Assembly: GCF_963675165.1 (NCBI RefSeq)
Contig: NC_087381.1
Span: forward strand, 4,465,378-4,529,377
DNA: 64,000 bases
Reading direction: 5' to 3'
Source: Halichondria panicea
Taxonomy: Eukaryota; Porifera; Demospongiae; Suberitida; Halichondriidae
The notes beneath the pieces were generated by a model. It made no database searches, was not told where the DNA came from, and was given only the letters and a program-made list of their open reading frames with translations. This document shows positions 34,423-44,300 of this stretch, piece after piece. The translations under genes and the position numbers were made by a program. Position 1 is the first letter of the stretch, and each line of letters begins with the position of its first letter.

Positions 34423-35844
34423 TATCTTATACGTAACTGCACATAATTATAGCTAGATCTATATTTATATGTGTCATTTATTGTGGCAGTGTTTTAATTG
34501 TTATGTGCATGAGGCAGATTACAATCTGGTCCGGTGGTCCAATGTGAGTGGTGGACCTTGTATTAAAGTACAGTTTTATTGTTCAGTAATTTTGTTTATC
34601 TACATGCTTTTTTTAGGCACCGATTGAACACTGTGTGCATTAATAGTTATGGAATAATTATGTGTTTCTGGTTTAATACAGCCTTGATTTTTTTTTATGC
34701 AGCCACCACGAAATTTGAATGGTGTCACCACTCACTACGATCACCATTAAGCTTATTCCATAATTATTAAGTGTACACCATATTTTCGTTGGTATTAATT
34801 TCACAACTTTAGCAGAATTGGTGATCGTAGTGGATAATTAGAGCCGTTTGTTTCAAAATTGTTGATCATTAATCCAACTGCATGTAGCCGGTATTTTATT
34901 GAGCAATGTATTGTAATTAATGGGAACGAGGCAAGAGACACATTCGTCGCTGAAATAATAATCATCTATAGAAGTGAATGGTATGCATAGAGCCTGACAC
35001 CCAAAGATTGCTCTAGTTAATTGTCACTCTTTTTCTGCCCAAAATCTTATACATTCATGCTTTCAGCAGGCAAAAGTGACGGGGATGGACATGCCACACA
35101 ATGCAAAAAAGCGTTAGGGCAGGGCGTTCGGAATCTGTTTGCTCCAACCACAAACCATTGTTAAATCTTTAGTCTTCATTATAAGGACCATAATTCAGCC
35201 ACGAGTGTCTCTCTGCCTATCCTACGTATGCTTTTGTAGCATTACGTACAGACATTGAAATATAATCCTCTAGTGTTGAGTTTTGCAAAAGAGAAAATAC
35301 TTCTCCATGCCTGCCTAGTGGCTAGTGCTTACAGTACAGATCTATTGTAATAGATGTCTAGCTACATTATTAGGTCTACCATACCCTGAGGGTCAAATTA
35401 TGCTAGTTTAGCGCCCTATTATTTAATTGTGCTAGTTCCTAAAGTCTCCAAAAATTAATTTGCCAAGCCCTACACTCTGTCTCTAGTCTCGCGGACCCAG
35501 ACCCTGAATATATATCGGCTGGTCCACGAGACTACTCTGTCTCAACCCCTAGCCCCCCCCCCATACACCAACGTCACACAACATTTATAAGATTACAGCT
35601 GGACACCAAATATAATTATAGGTTGATTCCATCATAGATTGACCCTATTCAATCTATGATTCCATGCAGATCTTTAATACACACATGCAGTTTTCAATTG
35701 GTGTCAAAATAAAAGAAATTGTATACTCTGCCTCACATCATCACAAGGACACTGTCATTAAATAAATGACACAATGTCATAGATAAATCAATTTTAGCTA
35801 TGTGTAGTTACGTATATAAGTATAAGGTATTTCATTAAACTTTC
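34423..35844. other. Block-2 spacer downstream of gene B
   Basis: It matches 26054-28163 in block 1 but lacks the ~870-bp insertion there; instead about 110 bp of other DNA (35226-35335) sits at the site. It contains the downstream inverted-repeat arm (34644-34724) and a tiny hairpin insertion (35629-35661). No gene is seen. Confidence 0.6.
35629..35661. repeat. 33-bp hairpin insertion unique to block 2
   Basis: Block 1 reads GGTTGATTCCATGCAGATC at this place. Block 2 has ATCATAGATTGA, six bases, TCAATCTATGAT inserted, with ATTCC on both sides. The 12-bp arms are perfect. It looks like a miniature foldback insertion with a 5-bp duplication. Confidence 0.75.
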
Positions 35845-36965
35845 AAATGAATAATCCTTAAAAAAGGGATACAGTTCAAGACGTCTCTGCACAATTTCAT
35901 CTCTTCCGGCCAGTCAACAGTAAATCTTGATCTAGACATTTTCGGAAACACTTTTGCTGCACATAATCTCTTGGGCAATCAATATTCAGAAACTTCACAA
36001 CTTAAAGACAGTCTCTTTCAGGATGAGATACCAACTCATGGTTGTGAATTTCCAAAAGCCGATCTCCAGAAGTTATTGACCGAGAAATGTTAGCAACAGA
36101 ATCAGCTAAAGATAAAAAAAGGTCTACATGCAGCTGATGAATGTTGTTTGACATAATTAATTGAGATCTGGGCCATGCAAGTCTGTGCTCTGTAGTCTGT
36201 ATTCTGTAAAGCACCATTGTAGATAATTATGACGTCAAATGGATTACGTACACAGTGAATGATTAGGATGGAAGCAAACTAATTCAGTCGGTTGTACGCA
36301 AGTTTGAAGTCCTTCTGTACATCCTGGACGTTCCACCACCATTTTTTTGTCTCCAATTACATCACTCTGCTCTCTGTACCGTCCTTGCCAAATTCTTCTA
36401 TTGTGAGATTGTAATCTTTGATGTACTAAACACGTTGAAACTGTTGCATAGAGTTCATTGAAAAGATCAGCCTTCACATCGATAGATTTTGTAGATGTAA
36501 TCGTGAGAGCCAGTTAAGCACATGTGCCACCACAACATTCGGATGAACATCCAACTATACTGTGACCACTTTTGGGGTAGCCGATGAACAGTTTCACTCC
36601 TGAGACAACTTCAGTAGTGGCGTAGGAAGCAATTTCGGGGGGGCTCTATAGTGTTTTGAATGGAAAAAAGTGTGCCTATCTACGGAGTGCAGCTTGATTC
36701 TACTTAATAACCTGGAGAGATGGGGGGCTCAAGCCCCTAGCTGGAGCCCCCCCCCCCCTTCCTAAGCCACTGTTTAGGGGGTAGGGGAGTATAGCATTCC
36801 CTGAGTAAATCTTATGTTTCTGATTGTTGTGTACGTTAGCACTACTGTTTCCAAAGTAAGAGTTTTTGCTAACCACCATGATGCCACAAATTACATATCG
36901 TTCACTGAGTAGTATTACAGCTACAATGGTAATAAATAATTATTTGAGACACTGAACTTTCTATG
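35845..36965 (-). pseudogene. Sulfotransferase pseudogene (psi-4)
   Basis: This block-2 counterpart of psi-2 has the same lost start codon, the same TIR insertion (36615-36772) and many shared frameshifts. Readable pieces include MVLYRIQTTE, SLADSVANISRSITS, GDRLLEIHNHELVSHPE and KADLFNELYATVST. Differences from psi-2 are small indels that arose after the block duplication. Confidence 0.88.
36615..36772. mobile_element. Small TIR insertion in psi-4
   Basis: It is the same element at the same site as 28941-29089 in psi-2, with ends TAGTGGCGTAGGAAG and CTTCCTAAGCCACTG. It therefore predates the block duplication. Confidence 0.75.
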
Positions 36966-37348
36966 AAGTCTTGTTTATCACTGTAATAACATGGAAAAGA
37001 GACAAAGATACCAGGTAGCATGCATGTGTATAGCCTCATCATGTGTACAGTTATGGAATGTGTTTCTGATTACAGCCATAGAAATGTATACTAGAGTCCA
37101 TGCAGCCACGAAATTGAATGGTGATCATAGTGCTGACCTCTTTAATACACACAGTGTTCAATTGGTGCCTAAAAAAAGCATGTAGATTCTAAATAATAAA
37201 TTATTGTTCAAAAACTGAACAATCAAATTGTTAAACTGTACTTACATGTACTCTGCCTCACATAACAATTAAGACGCTGTCACAATAAATTACACATATA
37301 GATATAGATCTATACGTAGCTATAATTATGTGCAGTTACGTTAAGGTA
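36966..37348. other. Flank between psi-4 and gene C
   Basis: It matches 29285-29565 and then the 30560-30622 segment of block 1 directly, without the ~1 kb of repeats found between those in block 1. No gene is seen. Confidence 0.55.
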
Positions 37349-38413
37349 TTACATTAAACTTTCAAATGAATAACCCTTAAAAAAGGGATACAGTTCAAGA
37401 CGGCTCTGCACAATTTTCTTCATCTCTTCCGGCCAGTCCACAGTAAATCTTGATCTTGATATTTTCGGAAACACTTTTGCTGCACACAATTTTAGATAAT
37501 CTCTTGGGCAATCAATGTTCAGAAATTGGCACAACTTGAAGACAGTATCTTCTGGATGAGATACCAACTCATGGTTGTGAATTTCCAAAAGCCGATCTCC
37601 AGAAGTTATTGACTGAGAAATGTTAGCAACAGAATCAGCTAAAGAGAAAAAAAGGTCTGCAGCTGATGAAAGTTGTTGGACGTCTTTGTATACATGACGT
37701 GACTTTCTGGAAATGGGGACCAAGTCTTTTTGAATTCTTGTGCTCTGTATTCTGTAAAGCACCATTGTAGAGATAACGTCAAATGGATTACGTACGCAGT
37801 GAATGAAACGTATTGGGATGGAAGCAAACTGATGCAGTCGGTTGTACGCAAGTTTGAAGTCCTTAGCATTATCTCTGTACATCCTGGACGTTCCACCACC
37901 ATTTTTGTCTCCAATTACATCAATCCGCTCTCTGTACCGTCCTTGCCAACTGTTTTCTATCGTGAGATTGTATCCTTTATTGTTATCGCTTCTTTTTCCA
38001 TCACTAAACACATTGTTAAAACTGTTTGCATAGAGTTCATTGAAGAGATCAGCCTTCACTTCTGAATTTTGTAGATCTAATCGTGAGAGCCAACGAAGAA
38101 CGTTTAGCTCATGTGCCACCACGACATTCGGATGAGCATCCAGCAGACTCCCAACTATACTGTGACCACTCCTGAAGTATCCTATGAATACGACAAACTT
38201 TTTTACTCCAGAAATGACTTCAAGGGATAAGGGAGAATAATGGGCTTTTTCTACTTGATTTATTATTGAATTGCTCTTCGCTTCGAGTGTCTGAATATTG
38301 TTCTCTTTTATGCTAATAGAGGAGTCAGTTGGGTCAGTTCGATAATATTTTAATATCAAAGCGACAGTTAGAATTAAAATAATGATGAGCGATATCTTTG
38401 GGCACGTTCTCAT
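37349..38413 (-). CDS. Membrane-anchored sulfotransferase C (354 aa)
   Basis: This intronless sulfotransferase has the same catalytic part as A, B and psi-3, with FVVFIGYFRSGHSIVG as PAPS loop, RFIHCVRNPFDVIST as 3'-phosphate motif and the end YSFESLM. Its first ~65 residues are unrelated to A and B: MRTCPKISLIIILILTVALI gives a type II anchor, followed by a Ser/Asn-rich stem. Similarity to A and B begins abruptly near SGVKKF and is then very high. The switch suggests a chimeric gene or gene conversion of the 3' two-thirds. A Phe (YFRSG) replaces the Pro of YPRSG in the loop, a difference shared with psi-3. The acceptor is unknown. Confidence 0.87.
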   Translation of the reverse strand: MRTCPKISLIIILILTVALILKYYRTDPTDSSISIKENNIQTLEAKSNSIINQVEKAHYSPLSLEVISGVKKFVVFIGYFRSGHSIVGSLLDAHPNVVVAHELNVLRWLSRLDLQNSEVKADLFNELYANSFNNVFSDGKRSDNNKGYNLTIENSWQGRYRERIDVIGDKNGGGTSRMYRDNAKDFKLAYNRLHQFASIPIRFIHCVRNPFDVISTMVLYRIQSTRIQKDLVPISRKSRHVYKDVQQLSSAADLFFSLADSVANISQSITSGDRLLEIHNHELVSHPEDTVFKLCQFLNIDCPRDYLKLCAAKVFPKISRSRFTVDWPEEMKKIVQSRLELYPFFKGYSFESLM

Positions 38414-38682
38414 CTTAATTCATCGGTTTAGACAGATCTAAGTCTAGTATCTAAATCTGCTAGATACTCCTTCTGCTGGCTAGCCACACATCTATCTCAA
38501 CGTACCTCAGTCTCGATGTTCGCTCTCTAGCTCTCTACTCAGGATTAGCCTCGATTCCAAGCCGCTGAGAAAGGCGGGCTGGAGTCGAGGCTAGCTCAGG
38601 ACTCTCAAAAAGAGGTATTAATCACCACACACAGAAGTTAATTATGCCTCGGTGCACATGCGCAAGCGAGGTGATATTGTGC

Positions 38683-38726
38683 TAGCCTCGAATCCAGGCC
38701 GATTAAACGGCCTGGTCTCGAGGCTA
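38683..38726. repeat. TAGCCTCG palindrome (44 bp)
   Basis: It starts TAGCCTCGAATCCAGGCCG and ends CGGCCTGGTCTCGAGGCTA with almost no loop. It has the same ends as 27440-27497 but lacks that copy's centre. Confidence 0.9.
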
Positions 38727-38746
38727 ATATCTTGGCTGCTTGTGTA

Positions 38747-39041
38747 CAGTAGAACCTCGATTATCCGGCCCTCGATTATCTGGAACCTCGATTATCCGGC
38801 TTGGCAGTTTTCTGATTACATAATTCAGAAAATGGGCGTGTCCCTCAAATGCGCATGCGCGTTGCAGCTGTTACCATGGAGACATGCCTGCTTTTCTTTT
38901 GCGCATGCGCAGATAACATGTGGCACTGCTGTTCATCAATAAAGTGGGTGGATCAAGGCGTGGTTTATCTATTCGATTATCCGGCATATTCACTTATCCG
39001 GCCTGCTTCTGGAACCAAGGTGTCCGGATAATCGAGGCTAA
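38747..39041. mobile_element. Pogo/Tigger-like MITE
   Basis: It begins CAGTAGAACCTCGATTATCC after TA and ends near TGTCCGGATAATCGAGG, the complement of its start. CTCGATTATCCGGC is repeated internally. The ends resemble Tc1/mariner-pogo class elements. The right end is truncated or merged with a TAGCCTCG-family end. Confidence 0.65.
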
Positions 39042-39084
39042 GCACTAATCGGCCTGGAATCGAGGCTAGGTACTCTCAGAGGAA

Positions 39085-40071
39085 GGAGGACACGATTAAC
39101 CTTAGCTCTAATTATAGCTAATTATCGCGACCTTTTAATTACATTCTTTGAACGATTCATCTTTTCTTTCTTTATAACCTCTACATATTGGACACAAAGT
39201 AAGCCTTTTCTCCTACTGGAGGTACCCCTATGGCCAAGTTGTCAGGACCTGAAGGTAATAGGACCCCTATAAGAAGCACCTCAAGTACTCCTATCTCTAA
39301 GACCTGTGAGAAGCATCCCAGGTAGTTGGGCGGAGCCCGACCGTCCCTGACAGTAGGTCGGGTTTCAAGCCTATGTCAGGATTTGTCTTGCTGAATTATG
39401 TAACACGCTGATAAGCAGCTATGAATAATCATTTTATTCTATGAATATTATTATTCTGAAGTGGGTGTTAACCAATTTTACCTTGCTTGAGGTTGCGCAA
39501 CCGGATGTGACACAGACCACAGTAGAAATGCTGCAATCTGATTGGGCTTGCAACATAGTTGCAGCAAAGACAAATCCTGACATAGGCTTGAAACCCTACG
39601 TACCTCCTGTCAGGGACGGTCGGGCTCCGCCCAACTACATCCCAGGCACTCTGATCTTGTCTCTGTGAGAAGCACTCTTGACATGATCCTGGAGACAAGA
39701 TCCTATGAGGAGCACCCCAGGCACTCCTAGATCCTTCTCCAAGATCCCTGTGAGAAGCACCCCAGGCACTCCTGTCTCTGTGATAAAGCTGCAACATGGA
39801 ATTGTTTAGTTCAGAGTGTCTCCAACATGAAGAACATCAATGACACTAACAGTCTCAGCTTCTAGCACCCCTTTATTTGTATGGTTTGCTCTGTGCCTGC
39901 AAGAATTGCCTGTCACTCATAACAGTACTGTTCTGTGTGTCACGTCATGTCCCATGCCCAATAATGGCAATATGTAGAGGTTATAAAGAAAGAAAAGATG
40001 AATCGTTCAAAGAATGTAATTAAAAGGTCATGATAATTAGCTAATTAGAGCTAAGGTTAATCGTGTCCTCC
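39085..40071. mobile_element. Inverted-repeat element, ~108-bp arms
   Basis: The left arm 39085-39193 (GGAGGACACGATTAACCTTA ... ATAACCTCTACATATTG) and the right arm about 39968-40071 are near-perfect inverted copies. The interior is a minisatellite of units like CTGTGAGAAGCACCCCAGGC plus the nested element 39322-39638. No transposase is seen. Confidence 0.85.
39322..39638. mobile_element. Nested TIR element with 7-8-bp duplication
   Basis: The ends are long inverted copies starting GTAGTTGGGCGGAGCCCGAC; arms reach about 70 bp (to CAGGATTTGTCT). ATCCCAG(G) flanks both sides (39315-39321 and 39639-39645). A 7-8-bp target duplication and TIRs fit hAT-like transposons. It lies inside a minisatellite unit of 39085-40071. 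Confidence 0.8.
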
Positions 40072-40193
40072 CTCTTCTGGGTACTGCTTATAGTTATCAG
40101 TGACAATAATACCCACCAGAAAATTCTACCCGAAACTGCAAAAAGGACATTGAATTTGAAGTTACAGAATTATACCCCCCACAAAAACGTTAA

Positions 40194-40240
40194 ACTCGCA
40201 AGCCGTCACTGTTGCACGCGAACAGTGACGGCTTGCGAGT
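40194..40240. repeat. Perfect 20-bp-stem hairpin
   Basis: The arm ACTCGCAAGCCGTCACTGTT, loop GCACGCG and the exact complement make a 47-bp hairpin. It interrupts a local repeat (ACAAAAACGTTAA before, ACAAAAACGTACC after), which suggests insertion of a tiny foldback. Confidence 0.9.
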
Positions 40241-40254
40241 CTACAAAAACGTAC

Positions 40255-40735
40255 CCTCCAGAAAATCATACCCATGCACACATGAAAACAGACCCTCGAG
40301 AAGATCATGAGATGTACCTGTGCACAAAATCATAACCTTGCGAGCACAAAAAATTGTACCCTCCAAACGTCGCACCACCCCCCCTCCTAGTCTTGTAAGC
40401 CACGCCCCTTAACGGAAGGAAGAGTCTAGAGTTGTCCCAGTGGAATTTTACCTATGGAATTTAGCTATCAACACGCCAATATGTGAGTGTACATGTGGTT
40501 TTAAGATATGAGTGGGTGGACAATGACGTTTCAGAAATGATTGGTAGCGCCAACACTGGCACAGAGAATAACTCCTTCCTCCTGTGAAGGGGCATGGTTT
40601 GCAAGACTAGGGGGTGGTAGTGTAACGATTTGGAGGTTATGATTTTGGTATTGTTTCTGGAGGGTCTGTTTTGTGTGCACAGATATGATTTTCTGGAGGG
40701 TCTGTTTTTGTGTGTGCGCAGGTATGCCTCTGCCG
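40255..40735. repeat. Diverged inverted repeat with ACCCTCCAG units
   Basis: The left part (40255-40440) and right part (about 40560-40735) are inverted relatives: ACCCTCCAGAAAATCATACC against ATATGATTTTCTGGAGGGT, and CTAGTCTTGTAAGCCACGCC against GGCATGGTTTGCAAGACTAG. The unit recurs tandemly in both arms. Confidence 0.7.
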
Positions 40736-41303
40736 TACGTATAGCGGGTTATTTTTGTATATGGTGGAAATTTTTGTAGATTTCGTCATAATTATAATCA
40801 AAAATGGAATTATTCTACCGCAATAGATTTGATGTAGATCTAGTGATCCTCCTGCATGCATGGCCTGCGAAAGAAACAATTAATGTAAAATGTCAATTTA
40901 AAGGTTAAAATCCTGCATGCATGGATCTATTCTCTTAAGCTGGTTTAAATTGTCTGCAGTACGTGTGATAGCTCAACCGATTTTTGTTGTGTGCATATAT
41001 AAAGGCGTGCGAGGGTGAACTCAGTTTTACACGTATAATTATAATTGATTGCATATGGCCATGGGTCGGGCGTTTTAATTGATGATCTTACTGCATACTA
41101 CACATGCAATGACATATGGTACACATACATCATGCCAGCATAATGCATTATATACGGTAATAATTGAACAGTCATTCTGTGACTTAATTCTGATGAGAAA
41201 TTGGACTAAATTCAATTGACGATTTACACACAGTAGCATAAGAAAATTAATGTGCAGTGTAATACACTGAGTGAGCAAACTAGGACGTGATTATAAGCTA
41301 TGG

Positions 41304-44300
41304 CTAACTATCTACCCGTGGATGTTCAGAGCAAATTAAACTGTTTGCCCTGTGAGGGCTTGTGGGGGGGAGGTTATTCGGGAGGGGGGGCTTTGTCTTT
41401 TGTGGGGTGGGTACAGAGTGGATGGGATCATTGATGGGATCCAGGAGGTAGTAAATGTGACCCAAAGGACCAGCCTTCTCTTGCAGATCCTCCTGAGGGG
41501 ACAAGAAATGAGACGATGAATAAGAGATGGTTAAATTAGTTACAGCAACATGTTTATACTGAATGCAGCTTGTTTTATATTGAGCCCTCTCACAGACCAC
41601 CATGCAGAACCGAGTACATTATGCTTAAAAATAAATTATACATGCACGTGATTGTAAACTCCATTGCTATCCAAGTTTTCCACATTCATAGCAAACAACA
41701 GACATAATTATAATACACTTACATCTTGTGAGTTGAAGGTATCCTTCACGGCCCTTGCAGGGGGGGTTGCAGCAGCTGCTTCGGTCTGGGCATGCTCAGT
41801 AACAACATCGTGGGCCACGGCAGAGTGGCTTGAACCTAAGCAATGTGGTGGGCACGAAACATTGTTACAGTAGTAGACATGCATGTACATGTACATGTAC
41901 ATATACACTCCAGGTACAAGTATGTTGTAGTAAAACACTTTCTCGATCTAAAACAGACAGCTACAGCATAATTATGTAAGTTGATGAGAGCACAGTAGAT
42001 GTATGCATGCATGGCCATACAAATACAATACATGCTCGGAATGTTCTTCTCACCAGTGCTACTAGTGAGCTCTCTCCTTGGACTGGCAGGGGAGCTACCC
42101 ACCAAACTTTTCCGTGGAAACTTGGGACTGACTTTTGGAGGTGTGCGGTGCGAGGGTGAAGCACTAGGACTGCTCTGAGAAGGTGAGGGGTTTTCCTCTG
42201 CGTTCGAAGAGGCCGGCTCGGTGACTTGTAACAGACACTCTGTCAAAGATGTGGAAATCATAGTGTAAAACAAATCATGTATAATTGTAGAGTTCTTTGA
42301 CTACCATAGTGCTAGAAAAAATAGTTTTGGCCAATTTTAAAGCTCCAAAAACATTATGCTTTATGCGATTAACTTATTTCCTCGATTAAACGCCACGATT
42401 GTACAGGCCTTGAACTAATTGTGCGATACAATACGATACGATACGATACGATAGCCGCTGGCATAAAATAATAGCATTATAGTTACATTTGTATCACACA
42501 TTAATTTCTAGCACTACGATATCTATCTATACGTGTACATCAACATGGTATAATAACAAGCTACAATTTCTAGCAAACGAGTTACGTACAATGAATGGAA
42601 CCTCTGACATTCGACTTCAAAAGTTTTGTACATGGTTACGAAAGAAACTAGATTTGGAAATAATTAAAGCACTATAGCTGTTTTTGCAAAGAGATCTATC
42701 AAATACGGAGGGGCCTTTCTTGGAAGGTCATTAATCGGAGATTCACAACACATAACACACACATGTACATGTATGAAGGTGTACAGCACATGTACTAACC
42801 ATTCTCTTGTTGACCTGATGACTTCTGCTCCTTGTCTTGTTGAGTAGTGTTTGATGTCTGATTGGTCGTTGGAGATGAACTGATGACACTGTTCCTGTCA
42901 TCACATACCAGAGTGCCTTCTTTCACCTGTCGAACCAAATCCTCCTGCAAAAAAGGTGGTGTGTGTGTGTGTGTGTTAAAATTGCTGTGTAGTGTACCCC
43001 TAGATACAATGTACATGCTGTATTTATTATTTTGAAACGGAAATGCTCTGAATTCCAACCACTGTACAGGAGAACTCTTTTACACATGAATATGTACATT
43101 ACAACTTTGGGGAAATATATTTGTGGCAGAGGTGGCTTTTGTTAAGGGGTTACAACAAACTGTTAGTTTGGGACTGGATACCTAGACTACTGCTGTTCAA
43201 AGAAGCTCACCATTTGATCTCTGAGTTGAGAGAAAGTTGGTCTCTCCTCAGGTTGGTGTTGGGTACAGTCCAAAACCATCTCATAGCTACAGTGAATACA
43301 CACAATTATGAGATACAGTAGCTATAGAGAGAAGGGACAGTACATGTACGTACGTTATATATAGACAGTATTCATGTGTGGATATTATTCGTTCTCTTTG
43401 GCAAAAGACCAGTTTAATTAATTAACTAATAAAAATAATATTATAATTAATTATATAATTATCATTAACTAATAATGTTATTAATTGCATTAATATTCGT
43501 GTCCATTGTTGCTACATGTGTACAATGTATACTCTTCATTACTGCAGACCACGCATGGAACAAGGGGCTTTACACACACACACACACACTTACACTCGTC
43601 CGGGACAAGGCTTTGGTCTGGACAGTTTAAGGCCCCTCTCCTCGATCTGTTCCAGCAATTCCCTGTTCTCGACACCCGGGTATGGAGAACGTCCCAGTGA
43701 CATAATCTCCCAGACCAGCACACCATAGCTCCTGTGATGAGTGTGTGTGTGAGGGGGAGGCCGGGGCTTATGTGCAGTGGGTGTGTGTAGCAGTCATTGT
43801 ATGTATAACTATATACTACAATATTTTGCAAATAAGCCAATTAAATCAGCAGAAAATTAGACATTTTGCGATCAGTCAAGGATCGCTGATGTCATTCGAA
43901 TACTGAGCACTTATACTGCAGTAAATACCGTACATGTATTACTAGCAGGTGAAAAACCTTTGCGAATGAGCCAAATCAGCAGAAAATTTGACCCTTTGCG
44001 ATCTAACTATTGCGTTCTGGCAAGGATCGTGTGTATTTACTTAATATTTGCGGATTTATTGTTGCGAATTGATCGACCATCGCAAAGTTCGCAAATGTTT
44101 GATGCTCGCAAAACATTCTAGTAATACGGTAAACACGTTGTTACAGTATATAGCCAGTATATAGCAGTGCACAAAACAATAAAACAAGGTTGCAACTGCG
44201 GTAAAGGGTGGTCAGAGTAAGAACTACTTACCACACATCAGACTTGGTCGTGAATATAAAGTACATGAGACTCTCCAGTGCCATCCACTTGGCCGGAAGT

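Larger units (their letters stand above)
38414..39084. other. Repeat cluster downstream of the sulfotransferases
   Basis: It contains two TAGCCTCG palindromes (about 38546-38593 and 38683-38726), a copy of the ATGCCTCGGTGC end module (about 38643-38673) and the element at 38747-39041. No gene is seen. Confidence 0.65.
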
